Below are positions 22,314-33,646 of a stretch of 64,000 nucleotides of DNA, in pieces (within the stretch, counting starts at the first letter, position 1; each line of letters starts with the position of its first letter). Source of the stretch: Pseudopyrenochaeta lycopersici. Its lineage: Eukaryota > Ascomycota > Dothideomycetes > Pleosporales > Pseudopyrenochaetaceae. The notes beneath the pieces were generated by a model. That model ran no database searches. It was not told where the DNA came from and saw nothing but the letters and a program-made list of their open reading frames with translations. The position numbers and the translations under genes were made by a program. The stretch lies in the NCBI GenBank assembly GCA_003313425.1, contig NHZP01000017.1, forward strand, positions 744,001-808,000. The letters run 5' to 3'.

Positions 22314-22395
22314 GGCCTAATGGCCCAATGGCAAGGCGCTTGACTACGATTCAGTCGAAATCAAGAGATTCCAGGTTCGACCCCTGGTTAGGTCA
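22314..22395 (+). tRNA. tRNA-Arg (anticodon ACG) with a 10-bp intron
   Basis: The acceptor stem GGCCTAA/TTAGGTC pairs over 7 bp with one G-U. The D stem is GCC/GGC. The anticodon stem is CTTGA/TCAAG. The T stem is CCAGG/CCTGG with loop TTCGACC, and the discriminator is A. The anticodon loop becomes CTACGAA only if the 10 bases TTCAGTCGAA are removed after position 37, the canonical intron site, leaving 72 nt. The internal promoter is intact: A box TGGCCCAATGG and B box GGTTCGACCCC. Confidence 0.88.
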
Positions 22396-22406
22396 ATTAT
22401 CACATC

Positions 22407-22413
22407 TTTTTTT
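22407..22413 (+). terminator. RNA polymerase III terminator
   Basis: A run of seven T begins 12 bases after the tRNA 3' end. Confidence 0.8.
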
Positions 22414-23007
22414 GTATTTTTGCACGTCGTTCATCGTTCTATGCACTTGTGTACCAGCCAAGCGTGGGGGAGCTATACATTAATCAGAAACTGTCTTCCC
22501 ATCTTCATGATAATTTTTTTGCATATTTGCTTTCTATCAATATAACAACTCGGACGACAGGTGGACTAGACGGCAGTCTCTCCTTAGCTTTCTTTTTTTT
22601 AGCAACTCAAGTATTTCCATGAACGGTGTAAAACTGGAAGAGCTTTTTACTCTCCCTTTCAGCACGATGATGAGTGTCTTTTAACTGTGTAGGTTGTCAC
22701 TTGGCAACTGCACGAATGTCTAGGATTTTGTCTCCAACTGAAATTCCAAATCGGGGACCACTATTATTTAACTGATAGTCTTGGAAATGGCTTAGCCTCG
22801 TCTTCTGGTGAACCTGACTCAGTTCGAGCTTGCGTGATGAAATGCGTCCAGCAGTAAGGACCTTCCCGAAGTAGGCTGCGGCCCAATATTCGACACTCAA
22901 GTGTCGACCATAATCATATAGAAGTCACACAAAGCAGAGTGCACCCGGGGGGAGTGGGACAGTACAGTATACATTATGTCATGATTTAGTAAATCCTCAA
23001 GGTGTGT
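22414..23007. other. Intergenic with a possible gene fragment on the minus strand (22900-22697)
   Basis: A 67-codon minus-strand frame ends in PRFGISVGDKILDIRAVAK, which resembles the N-terminal domain of fumarylacetoacetase-like proteins. It stops there and has no catalytic domain, so it could only be a relic. The remainder is AT-rich and featureless. Confidence 0.2.
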
Positions 23008-24951
23008 CTAATACCACTTCCTCAACTCATCAGCGGGGCTCATCGCAACCAAATCCCTCTTCCCATAACTCGTCGAGTTCGTCGAGTTGCCCTGCGGTAG
23101 CGTCGTAAACGGCACCGTGCTAGTCAAGCTCTCAATACGACCAAGAAGGAACTCCAGCTGCCTATACGCGCTGCTGGGCTGATACTGTGGCACCATGTGG
23201 CCCGAGAGCGCCTGCTGAACGTACGTTAACTTGCGCTCCGTATGCACTTTACCCATGATGCCCTTTGCGCTCAAGCTCGTTAAGCTGAGATCTGTGTGGT
23301 AAGGCACGAAGAAGTCCTCGGTAGGAGGTGATTGAAAGCCCTGAAGGCCTCCCCAAGTCATGTTTTGGATCGCTAGGAGAGTGCCATTATACAACAGAAT
23401 GTAGTCAAGCTCGCCATGGGCGATGATGGTGCGATCTAGCGCGTCAATGATGCGAGGTATTACCTCCCAGCTGGATTGAGCGGAGGTATCGGTCTCAAGC
23501 ACGCCTCCCTGGCATTCCGCCCAAGGCTGGACTGGTGCATTGATAGCCTTCTGGACGGCGGTGCGGTTGAAGTAAATTTCGGTGCCAGCAACAACGTAGT
23601 CGAAGCTACCGGGGAAACCGAGGGGATCCCAAAGAAGAGGGCAGGTGGTGGCGATAGCATACACATCGAAGCATGGATTCGAGTAAAAAGCCGCGTTGAA
23701 GATATCTTCCCACAGTCCACAGCCCTCCACCTTGGAGTTATTCGCTGGCGTGGGAAGCTTGCCTTTAGGAGGGAAGGTAAGGTAGGTTTCCATATACTCC
23801 GTGTATCCACACTTGTCGGCGCGCTCATGGATATCCTTCACGAAGGTCTCATTGAAGTTGAAAAGACCCGCCCATTTGTCGGCAAAAGGGACAGCTGGAA
23901 TGTCTTCGAGGAGGACGTCTTCCGCAACACTGGGGTCGTAGAAGAGCACGCCCTTAACGTCGTAGTACTCTGTGTCATTCTTGTTCAACATAGCGTCGGC
24001 GATGTATGGCACATAGCGGCCGGCATAGGACTCGCCCGTGATGTAGACCTTGCGGTTGTTCAAGCCAAAGGTGTCGACAAAGTTTTTGAAGAAGCCAAGG
24101 AACTCTTCTGCAATCTCTTCCTGGCTTGTGGCAGTAGCATTGCCCTGGGAGAAGCCTGTTCCAACAGGTTGCTCAACCCACACCATGTTAGTCCTAAACG
24201 CAGAATATGAAGTCAGTGTTTTTCTTAAATAGTGGGCGAGTTAGGGTCTCGTACAAGTTCGCCCAGTTCCAAGGATTGTATACTGGATTCGGGCCACTAC
24301 CGTACTGCCATGAAATTGGACCGTTCTCTTGAAGGAATCCTTCAAGCGACGAGCAGCCAGGTCCACCATTGAGCCATATCACTGAATTCTCCAAGTCAGC
24401 TGAATGGCGGTCCTGGAAGACAGTAGAAATAAAGAGTGGGAAGGGAGAGAGGATCCTACGGTGAAACTGCCGTGCGAGTTGTTACAGTGATCAAAAGCAA
24501 ATGTACAAAAACCTGAGTAGAAAAGGTATAGAAAGAAAAGCGGGCTAGAAGAGTGTCTTACCTATTTCGTCTCCAGCATCCTCATTCTCAGAAGGAAAGA
24601 ACCAGAAGTAGAGTTGAGAGGTCTCGTTCGCCTTGTCGCTGATTGGAAGGAGACCAGCATACGATTCGCCAATATCGAAATTGACATCCGGAATTGCTCC
24701 TGCAGTGCCATTGACTTCGAATTCTACGCGCTGTCAGTCGAAGCTGTACGTTTGCGGTTGAGGTTGGTCTGACTCTTGGATGCTTCTGTGGTAATGATGG
24801 ACTCCGTTTGACGCTTCTCAAGCTGCACGCTTGGTCCCGGACGGGCAAAGCGTGGCCGGGGAAGTTCAGTCTTCTTGCCAACAGACCTCGCACTGCGTGC
24901 AGCGACGCTAGTTGCGAGGCCGCCAAGGGCCAACAAGGATAGGAGCTGCAT
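23008..24951 (-). CDS. Secreted serine carboxypeptidase (peptidase family S10)
   Basis: Releases C-terminal residues from peptides at acidic pH. Four exons: 24951-24774, 24723-24562, 24381-24255 and 24193-23008, giving 550 aa. The signal peptide is residues 1-19 and is followed by a basic propeptide with an EKRQ site. Motifs are the oxyanion [10 protein letters not shown] block, catalytic Ser211 in GESYAGRY, the Asp in [12 protein letters not shown] (about 430) and the His in [10 protein letters not shown] (about 490). Many N-glycosylation sites and Cys residues fit an extracellular or vacuolar enzyme. Intron 2 is unusually long for this window (180 bp). The frame upstream of the ATG has no earlier Met. 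It is followed by a secreted S53 peptidase on the same strand. Confidence 0.92.
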
Positions 24952-26160
24952 TGTTACTGTGGCCAAATGACGGACCCCTGATATGGAATTCGCTTGGGCA
25001 GCTTTTGGAGCGATTGAGGGCTGTGGACCGAAAAAGTAGACCGGGCAGTTGGGCCTTCAAGTATGGTTTGGGAGAATTTCCTGGCCGGCGACGTCACCCC
25101 GGAGCTTACCCTGCCACGCGACGCGACAACTATAAACCCTACTTCTGCACAGACACTGATAGCCGATGGCAAACCAGGGTCAGCTTCATACTACATTAGG
25201 CAGGCGTGTAGAGACGTTCCGGGACGTTTTGTGCGTGGCTGTCGCATCCCGCTTGCTTGTTTGCTCGCTATGAAACATTCAGCCCGTCATACATGGTTGG
25301 CGTGCGAAACAAATGACAATGTCTGCAGAGCAATACCATGGCTTTCCCAAAAAGAAATGCTCTCAGGTAACACACACAAGAGGTTGGAAAGGCATGGGCG
25401 CAGCACACGATCGAAGCTTCACCAAGCCGCCGCCATGCCGCCACCGCCGAAATCAAGCCTTAGACCGTCCCACTCTTTTCTCTCCACACTCTGGTACCGG
25501 ACATAAGACTGTGGATGGTTGGCGCAATCCTCGTCTCTTGCCTATGTGAGCCTGTGAAGGCGTTGGTCTACTCGTATCATACAACGGGAACTCGTATCGC
25601 ATGACGACGGGAGAAACGTATTGGTCGGCTGCCAAAAGATGACATTTCGCCTTCCAAAAAACGTTTGGCCGTATGGGTAAGGATGAATTAAGCACCGCAG
25701 CCAATGCTTGTCGAGCTTGTCAAGCTTGCCGCAGATAAGCTGTTACTGGATTAACCGCAACAGGCAGCTGGATGAACATGTTGGGGTGGGGCGACCGAAT
25801 TACGAATGAGATGCGACCGAATGGCGAGGCAGAATCAAGGATCTCCTGCAATTGTGCACGTTGCCGATAAAGCATTGCAAGTGTGTTAAATGTCATGAGA
25901 TTAGGAGTGAAGTGTCAAGAACGTTGTGAGATGTCAACGGCTGTGGCTGGCACACTCAAATAAGCTTGTCGCATAGCGTCAAAAATGTGGAAGGCACAAG
26001 GGTTACTACCGCCTCGTTAATTAGTAGCCATAAAGCTCGCCAAAGATGCACAACAGAGTGCAAATAGGTCAAACATTTATTTTTCGGGCCATTCTATAAA
26101 GGGGCCAAGATGCTTAATCGTCAGCATCTGCAATCGTTTGAGAGTTGCCAGTCATCTAAT
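24952..26160. other. 1.2 kb intergenic between two protease genes, no gene seen
   Basis: Open stretches at 25063-25506 (plus) lack motifs and plausible exon structure. The region should hold the carboxypeptidase promoter, but I see no convincing TATA box on the minus strand. Confidence 0.3.
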
Positions 26161-28104
26161 CTAAATCTTGCCGTCAAGACCGCGACGTCCACCGTACGAA
26201 CCAGCCTGCGAAATACGTAGGAGCTTCTCGAAGTCTGGAGTGCCATGGCCAGTAACTGGGTCCCAACCTTCAGTTGCATTCCATGATGCGTACGGTACGA
26301 ATGGCGCTGGATAGCCCGAATAGATTGACCTGCCAATACAGCCCGTTGAACCACCGCGAACAATGTCATTCAGACCCTTATATCCCTGCTGATAGATCCA
26401 AGGATTCAAGAACCCTAGCGAGGGCTTGCCAGCAGCAATGCGAGCATTATTGAGAAGAGCGACAACAGATGCGAAAACAGGCGCAGAGGCGCTGGTTCCT
26501 CCGACTGAGATCACGCGGCCTTTGTCAACGACACGGAAGCGTTGACCTTGAGCGGCAACATCCGGGAAACCGCGACCGTTGGGATTATATAAACCTTCCC
26601 ATTGGCTACCGAGCTGTTTGAGGTACCCTGATACAGCCTCATCCTGGTAAGCCGGGCGTTCCCAAAGGTCCGAAAATCCACCAGATGAGAAGTCAACGGC
26701 TTGCTCGGGCTCAACTCTAGTCGTGCCACCAACTGACGTGACGTACGGACACGAGGCAGGGAAAATAGGTAAGAAGCGCGTCGTATTTCTGCCATCATTG
26801 GTCTGGCAGGCTGAACCAACACCAGTATCACCACTAGAAAAGATCACAGACACGCCGCGAGTGCCGAGCTGACCGATCATGTCGCAAACCTTCTTAGCGT
26901 ACTCTGCAGGAACACTCTGCTCATCTTCACCGTAAGATGTTGTGAGCACCTGCGGAAGCTTCTCGTCCTCAAGTCCCACAAGATAGGTGAAGAATTCCAG
27001 GTACGGCTCGTTTGCGTTGTCATCCTGAGTTGGCTGATCAAGATCTGGGACGAGAGGGCCTCGTCCAGGAGTGCTGTAAAAGTTGGTGTTGATGGTTGGT
27101 GCTACAAGGCCTGCGGTGTACTGAATATCGAGATTGGCTTCCACACTGTCGTCAGTAGAATTTTGATCGAGAAGACCGCCTGTCAAGTATATCAGTAATC
27201 ATACTCTGGTCCATAGAAAAGTACATACCATTGACGGAAGTGAAGCTGAACGTGCTGCCGATAGCGTATGAAGCAAAAGATCCAGCGAATTGCTCAAAGT
27301 CAGCATAGCGAGCATACTGCTCGAGAAAGCCGTTCACACCAATCGTGACATTGGCTTTTGGGTCAGCCTTGTAGTCTGCGAAGTTGTACAGATCTGCCAG
27401 GCAAGCTGGATTGATCATAGTGTTGCAGGTCGCGTTGACCGCAGCAGCCGCGAAGGGAGCATCATCATGAGTAAGCACGTTGCTCCGCTCTGGCCGGATC
27501 TGACCGAAGCGAGTAGTCGGCTGAATCATGTCAATATGGCTGCGAACTTCCTTGGGCACTGAATAGCTGAGGGAACGAATCTTCTTGATCGTAGGACGGA
27601 TTTCACTCTGGTAGGTCTTGAAGGATGTGCCCATCATCGCCTCTGCACGCTTGACTGGGGCATAGAAGTTGATCCATTCACCATCGTTGTGAATGTCCCT
27701 CGTCTCGACACCCGACTGCTCTAACCAACTCAAGACAGCGTTTGTAGATTCCGCACGCGGCTTGATTAGGTCTTTGAGCTCGTGTCGCTTCAAGTGTTGG
27801 CCGTATCGGGGATGGCTAGGCGTCGACACTTCCATCAAAGTCCTCTCAAACAGGTCACGATTTTCCTGCGCCCGTTAATAATATGCCTTGCATGCAGTCG
27901 ACCGAGCGAACTCACCGAGCGGACTGCGATGCGGAAATGCAGTTTACGATCCTGTGACGGAGCCCCGATATCATTCCATCCCTGAGGTACATGGCGAAGA
28001 TGCTCCACGACCTCACTACTGTCCTCGATGTGGTGTGCGTTCAATGTCGTTCCGCAATTGACACCGCCAAGGGCTAACAGGCCCGCGAAGAGAGCGTATC
28101 TCAT
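26161..28104 (-). CDS. Secreted tripeptidyl peptidase (sedolisin, peptidase family S53)
   Basis: Removes tripeptides from N-termini in acid. Three exons: 28104-27916, 27865-27229 and 27179-26161, giving 614 aa; introns are 50 and 49 bp. The signal peptide is residues 1-17. The activation domain (pro-kumamolisin fold, [17 protein letters not shown]) spans about 30-200. In the mature enzyme the Glu and Asp of the catalytic triad sit in EANLDIQY (about 290). The Ser is in [10 protein letters not shown] (about 500), and the Ca2+ site lies near [13 protein letters not shown]. The oxyanion Asp region is in FSSGDTGVG. Length and order are complete. It is adjacent to an S10 carboxypeptidase with which it could act on the same peptides. 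Confidence 0.93.
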
Positions 28105-29478
28105 GGTAAGAACTTGCAATTGGAGTTGTATGAGATGTCAGGGAAGGAAGAAAATGAACGAGCGACGAGTATTAATGACACTCTGCAAGCGAAAATTACC
28201 TGTGTCGCTTGGCAGTCGCTCTAGATGGACGCTCTAGGGACGGTGAAAGTGAAGGTCGAGAGGCTGGACCACAGGTTCTAACCGGGCACGCCGTACAATT
28301 ATACCAGTCCAACTCACCGTTACCTCTCGCGTGAAATTAAGGTAAACAAGCTCTCTGAATCAAGAAGGCGCGAACAAGCACCAGCAACGTTTCCCATGAA
28401 CGTTCCCCACAGCCGTTTCATACAGGCCTGGGATCGACAGTCTGCAGCTGCCAAATGCGGTCGTGACACGTCGATTGAGGGTACATTTCCGCCAAGCGAG
28501 CATCCGATGTGGAGCTGATTGGTTGATGTGTGGTTCCATATTAACCCACTTTGCGCGCATGAGCCGGCTGTGGCAATACGGCAAGACTGACGAAAACCGA
28601 GGACGCATTAGGGAGGAGGCAACAGGGGAAAATGTCGCTGCGGATGAGCACCGTGGAGGCTGTACGAAGTCGATGACATTTTCGAGCCCCGAGATACCAA
28701 ACATCGCTTCGGATCAAAGTGGACGAGAAAGGCTGGCGCGGAGAATGCTTGGAAAGCTTGTTGAGCTTCGGAGAATGTATATTGTTAGCGCCGAGGCGAT
28801 ACCTTGGGGTACCCCCCGAAGGGGCGCCTTGCTCGGTGGCCCTGCGCTTTCTCAGCACCTCGCCTCGCCCTAGCTTTATGGTTGACATCATCCATATTGC
28901 ACCTGAAACGCTGAAGGACATATCATATCACGATCTTCGTTCAACTGGTGTTCATACTTCGCCAAGTAACTTGGCGCATCTAGGATGAGACCTACCGGCA
29001 AAGCTTGCTTGAACAGTTGTCCTGTCCTCGATCCGTCGTGGCTGTGCGATAACGGAATGTCCGTGGCTTTGGCGTACAAAAGACTTCGCTCGCGAGGACA
29101 TGGGGACGAATCAGTAACTAGCGGCTGCAGCTGTCAATAGAGTTGCTCTATGACAGGAACGTGAGACTGTGCGCGCAGATATCGGGGATTGCAAGCCCAT
29201 CCCTGTTTATTACTATCCATCTAAATGGATGCTGTGGGTCTTGACGCATTACAGTCACGTTGCACGCGTGATTGTACCTGCATCCATGGTTGTACATGTG
29301 CAACATAGTTGCTTTGGTAACTATTGTGAGGTACCACTGAATCCGAACCTCGCATCTAGATTCTAGATCACCCATCCAACTCGCAAGGCCTCCCACACCT
29401 CGTTTTCTGGAGTCTATGGAATGGGCGAGCACCACGTCTAGACAGCACCGCGAAACGCATTTCAGCATTCAAAATGTG
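28105..29478. other. 1.4 kb intergenic, no supported gene
   Basis: Overlapping open frames on both strands at 28463-28921 lack motifs. A GC-rich, locally self-complementary stretch lies at about 28790-28870, with a GGGGTACCCC palindrome followed by CCCCGAAGGGG. The rest is featureless. Confidence 0.25.
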
Positions 29479-30394
29479 CTAGTTGGCTTCGACCCTTCCC
29501 TCAAAGCCTGTCTCGAGAACCTCAATTAGATCGTCAAGTTGCTTGACCACAAAATCTGTATGCTGATGCTCAGCTAGATGTTCATTGACCTCATTCACTA
29601 GCAACACCGTTGCAGCTCCAGCTCGATGTCCAGCTGTCATATCATCAATAGAGTCACCAACCATGATCAAGCTATTGCCTCCATCCTCATGCATCCAATC
29701 TTTTGCAATATGCAAAATACCTGCAGGATCAGGCTTCGGCGGCCGGAATTCTCGAGTTATAACAGGACTGAACTTCGACGATGGTAAAAAGGTGGTAAGC
29801 AGGTGGTTCACGGGCGCATCAAAATTGCGCGTGCAAATGCCCTTCTTGATGTTCCGAGAGTCTAAATAGTCCATAAGCTCGACGAGACCAGCTTGTGGCT
29901 GTTGACTCTTCATTGCGGTACGCTCAATATTACGGATCTTCTCTTGGGCCTGCTCTTGTTCGTCCTCAGGTAGTGAGTAGATGTGATCCAGGATGTCTGT
30001 TGGTTTCTCAATGTTCAGGGCTGCTCTACTCTGTGTGAGCATAATTCCTTCGCCACGGTCAGCAGACTTACCGCATTTCAGCGAACATGTAGTTTTGTGG
30101 TAAACCTGTCCTTACTCAGCACAGGTCCTCTGTGTAGAAGTGCATTACCATGAAAGAGAGATATTTACATAATGTTCCATCCACATCAAACACAATACCC
30201 TTCAATAGTGGCCTGTCATCTCCATCTCTCTTCTTCGCAGGGTCTAATGGCGCGAAGCGCCGAGGTCGCACAGGCTGTGTCATCGAAGCTACCGATCGTG
30301 CCATTTTCGAGCAATGCACAAAACTTCCCGGCCTCAAGGCGATACTGCAATAAGTTCTGAGATGATTAGGGGGTCGTGAAAAGATTGTGGTCAT
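29479..30394 (-). CDS. HAD-superfamily hydrolase (phosphatase-like)
   Basis: Three exons: 30394-30169, 30105-30072 (34 bp) and 30025-29479, giving 268 aa. The four HAD motifs are present: I, FDVDGTLC at about 69-76, with the nucleophile Asp; II, the Thr in GICTRN; III, Lys in RPPKPDP; IV, VGDSIDDM. The cap lies between motifs I and II. Intron 1 starts directly after the motif I Leu codon. The family includes phosphoglycolate and other small-molecule phosphatases; the substrate is unknown. Residues 1-50 are basic and Ser/Arg-rich and may be a mitochondrial signal; an internal Met at about 31 could give a cytosolic form. Confidence 0.88.
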
Positions 30395-32351
30395 ATTCGT
30401 GGAGGTATGCAACTTATGGTTGTTTTTTTTGGACGTGGGTCTTAGTCGCGCTTATGGTCTGTTTGGGATCCCGTAAACCAGCTTGTTCCCACTCTCATTC
30501 ATGAGCCTCGAGCTCATAATTAGCTTAGTTGTCCAAAGCATCAGAGCCCCCAGTGTAGCCTGCTTAAGCTTCAGTCACTGGATTTCATCAGTTGAATATG
30601 ATGTGTGGCTTTTGGTATTTACGGCATTCCCTGATAACCACCTTACATCTCAGCTTTCGTCAACTCCATGACTATTGTGCATCTCCTGGAAGTCTTTGGC
30701 TCAGGTCATCATCCTAGTCAAAATGAATGTGAGATCAGCTGCCAAGCGCTGTTACTTTGTCCCTTGCATCAAGTATAATGAGCCAAGGAAAGCGTGCAAG
30801 GCTCGGCTGAGTTCAAGACATCCCTTCTTTCGTTGTGATTCCAATCTATGACAGAAATTTCACACACCTAACACATATTCCCCTTTCATTCACGAGAGTT
30901 TCGCATCTTTATCGAAATCTTCCTCATTCAGCTCGAAATTTCGCATCGAGAGATTGAACTCAGTCATTCAACGCAACAGGAAGTACAAGAAAAACAAAGC
31001 ACTTCTTGCGTCTACGGACGGGATTTTGCTGTTACTCCGCAATCATGAGCACACACACTCTCTGGGTTCCACTTGAATACTTATCCGTGACGTTTTCCTT
31101 CTTGTTCTTTGCCATTTGTCTTCCATATGGCGCGCCAAAACATGGACATGCCCGAGATTGTACACGAAAACTTGGCCGCCGAAATGTTAAGCGAACATTT
31201 CAACTTTCTCTTGCTGGTTCTCGAACATATTAGGCAGTCATTCATCTTCTATTTTGTTCCAGTTTGGAAGCAGTTGGGCAACAATCCCTTCCACTTCTCC
31301 ATGGTCGCCTGTGCGCTCCGATGGGAAAGTATAAAGCATCAAATGCCTTTGGCAGGGTTCACTTATGCCAGCGGATGCAGACAACTAGATAATTGTTTCA
31401 TAACATCCACATTTCCTCAATGGGAATGTTGTGTTATCAAGCAATCTATTTGAACGTGTTTACCAACCAAAGAATCGTCTCCTAGACGAAGTTGCAAGTC
31501 TCCAAAGTCATATTCATCATCTATTGCGACATCTGTAACGTCAATTATGGTCTCGGAGGCATGTAATGGGTCATAAAATGAAATCCACGATGCAAGAAAC
31601 TGAAGCAGAGCGAATAGCCGTATCGTATGAAGTAACATTTGATCCGAACGCTTACCTACAGCTCGTCTTCCGTAGCAAGAAACAACAGTTCATTATCAAT
31701 TCAACCCGATCAACTGTCAACTTTGAAGTTAAAATTTCCATGTACGAGAAGTCCATCTCTTCTATTGTACCCCAATATTTTCATCATCCCTCGTTCAGTC
31801 CTCTTGCTCCATTAGTCATACACGACATCTCTAATTATAAAACACTCTCACAAATCCATTTCAGCACTGGAATCTCATCTAGGTTCTGTCTTTGGTCCCC
31901 TTATCATCGTCCGTAAGTATTGGTCTAGCCTAGGCGTTCAAAGGCTCATAATCAACTTCTATATAAGGCTCTCTTCATCATTAGCCTAGCGATCACTTCC
32001 GTAGATACACCGCCTATTCGGGGGCTATTTGTACTAGTAGATAGAACCGAGGTACGCGAAGGCTGCGGTATCCCTTTCTTTTGCGGGCTATAAGCTAAAA
32101 GCACCATCAAGGAAAGGCAAGCCTTAGGTTGACAGAGCTTAAAAGGTGGGCGATAGCCAGTCAGTGCGAGCAGGATAATTGACTTAAGGAGCGGATCATG
32201 AAGATGCAATCAACGCATGTCCTGAGGACACGAAAGGCTATTATATTTACGAAGACCAAAGATATACAGGAGAAATATGTAAGAGCCTCAAGCATTGCTG
32301 AGCTCTAATAGGTCCACCATTGAGATTCTGGTAGTGTAGCTGCGCTCATGC
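30395..32351. other. 2 kb without a convincing gene; possible repeat relic at about 31930-32280
   Basis: Short frames exist (plus 31045-31233 with a hydrophobic start; plus 31109-31453; minus 31638-31417), but none has a family or exon partner. The stretch 31930-32280 is TA-dinucleotide-rich (TATATAAGG, GGGCTATAAGCTAAAA) next to GC-balanced blocks, with a degraded frame on the minus strand. That pattern fits an old, mutated repeat, but I could not match it to a known element. Confidence 0.25.
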
Positions 32352-33542
32352 TCAGCAAGAAGCACCACTAGGAACGTTTAAGCACTTAGTGCTCTTCTGG
32401 CCACCAGTCACGCTGTTACCTGTCCAAGTCCAGTTCGAGCAGCTTCCCTTTCCGCAGAGAATGTAGACGTTTGTTCCCTTAGCCGCAACGGTACCCTTAA
32501 CGTTCTGGATAGTCAAATCTGTGATGGGGACACCAGTAGTAGGCGTGCCAGTAGGAGAACCATTTTCATAGTCCTGCTCGATAACGATACCATATTTGGT
32601 AATGTTCTTAAGCGTAATATCCTTGTAGGTAACACCGCTGACAGAACCTGTGGCTCCATAGACAGTCTTGATACGCACGCCGTTATCAGAGTTGGAGATA
32701 GTAGAGCTAGAAATGACGACATTCTTCACATCGTTGTTGGAGCGGCCGCCGACGGAGCCGATGCTAATGCCATGCCCACCGGAGCAAGTACCGCCCGTGA
32801 AGTGAATATCTGTACCGGAGTTGACAGCGAGGCAGTCATCCTGGTTCTTGATGTTTGCGTTGGAAATGGTAATCCCCGTGGAGCTACCAACATCGAATGC
32901 ATCGGTGTTGTGACCACCATTGGTGACATCGCCAGCTGAATTGTCGATGGTGATCTTGTCAAGTGTGAGATCAGTCGCGCCGTTGATAGAGAAGCCCTGT
33001 ACGGGGGTGTTCTTCACATTGAGTCCAGTGATGCTGGATTGCTTCAAGGAGTGGGCGTAGAAGAACTAAGCAGTTAGCCAGGCACAATCAAGAGGGCCAA
33101 TCTTAAGTACCTTTGGCTTGGTCTTGCCACCGTTGGAGCCCTTTCCATCCCACCATTTAGCACCGTTGCCGTCGATAACATGACCACTGGCGCCAACCAC
33201 TTTGATGTTGGTGCCCGAGACTGAGATCAAAGGACCCGACCACTCTTTGTAGCCGAAGGTAGTTGTGCCCTGGAAAGTGACCTAACTCATTGTCAGAAAA
33301 GGCCGAGTGAAAGCAGGAAATAGTCCTACAGTCGTTCCAGATGTCAACTTGGTGAGATCCAGAGTGGTACCAGCAGGAACGGTCATGTCCTTGATGACAA
33401 TGGCGGTGCAAGAAGATTTGCCCTTGATGGCAGCAGCGGCATCGGTGAATGTACAGCTTGCGCGAGCATCCAGGCTGGCAGGAGCTGCAGACACGAGCGC
33501 ACCAGCGCTGAGAAGAAGGGAGCTTAGATACATAGCGACCAT
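32352..33542 (-). CDS. Endopolygalacturonase (glycoside hydrolase family 28)
   Basis: Cuts alpha-1,4-galacturonan in pectin. Three exons: 33542-33330, 33281-33111 and 33065-32352, giving 365 aa; both introns are phase 0. The N-terminus has a signal peptide (about 1-20) and a short propeptide ending near DARAS. All four GH28 signatures are present on the beta-helix: NTDAFD, NQDDCLA (catalytic Asp pair), [10 protein letters not shown] and RIKTVYG. The end has the expected Cys pair (CGKGSCSNW, then [10 protein letters not shown]). Length matches fungal endo-enzymes. A second ATG three codons in is an equally possible start. Confidence 0.96.
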
Positions 33543-33639
33543 GATTGCGATTTGTATAAGAGATTGGATGAAACGAACGACGAGGATTGAAGTGAATGAG
33601 TGACTTGTCGGATAATGATGAAGGGAATTAGCGAACAGT

Positions 33640-33646
33640 ACTTATA
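33640..33646 (-). promoter_or_regulatory. TATA box of the polygalacturonase gene
   Basis: TATAAGT on the minus strand, about 98 bp upstream of the start codon. Confidence 0.5.

Noticed and set aside
23476..24210. A 244-codon plus-strand frame
   Set aside because: Lies antisense to the S10 carboxypeptidase exon with its full catalytic motifs; no motif of its own.
25063..25506. Plus-strand frame of 147 codons upstream of the carboxypeptidase gene
   Set aside because: The reading frame does not begin at a convincing ATG, and the peptide has no recognisable pattern.
28463..28921. Overlapping frames of about 130 codons on both strands
   Set aside because: No domain, no splice partner, and both strands look equally open, which points to base composition and not a gene.
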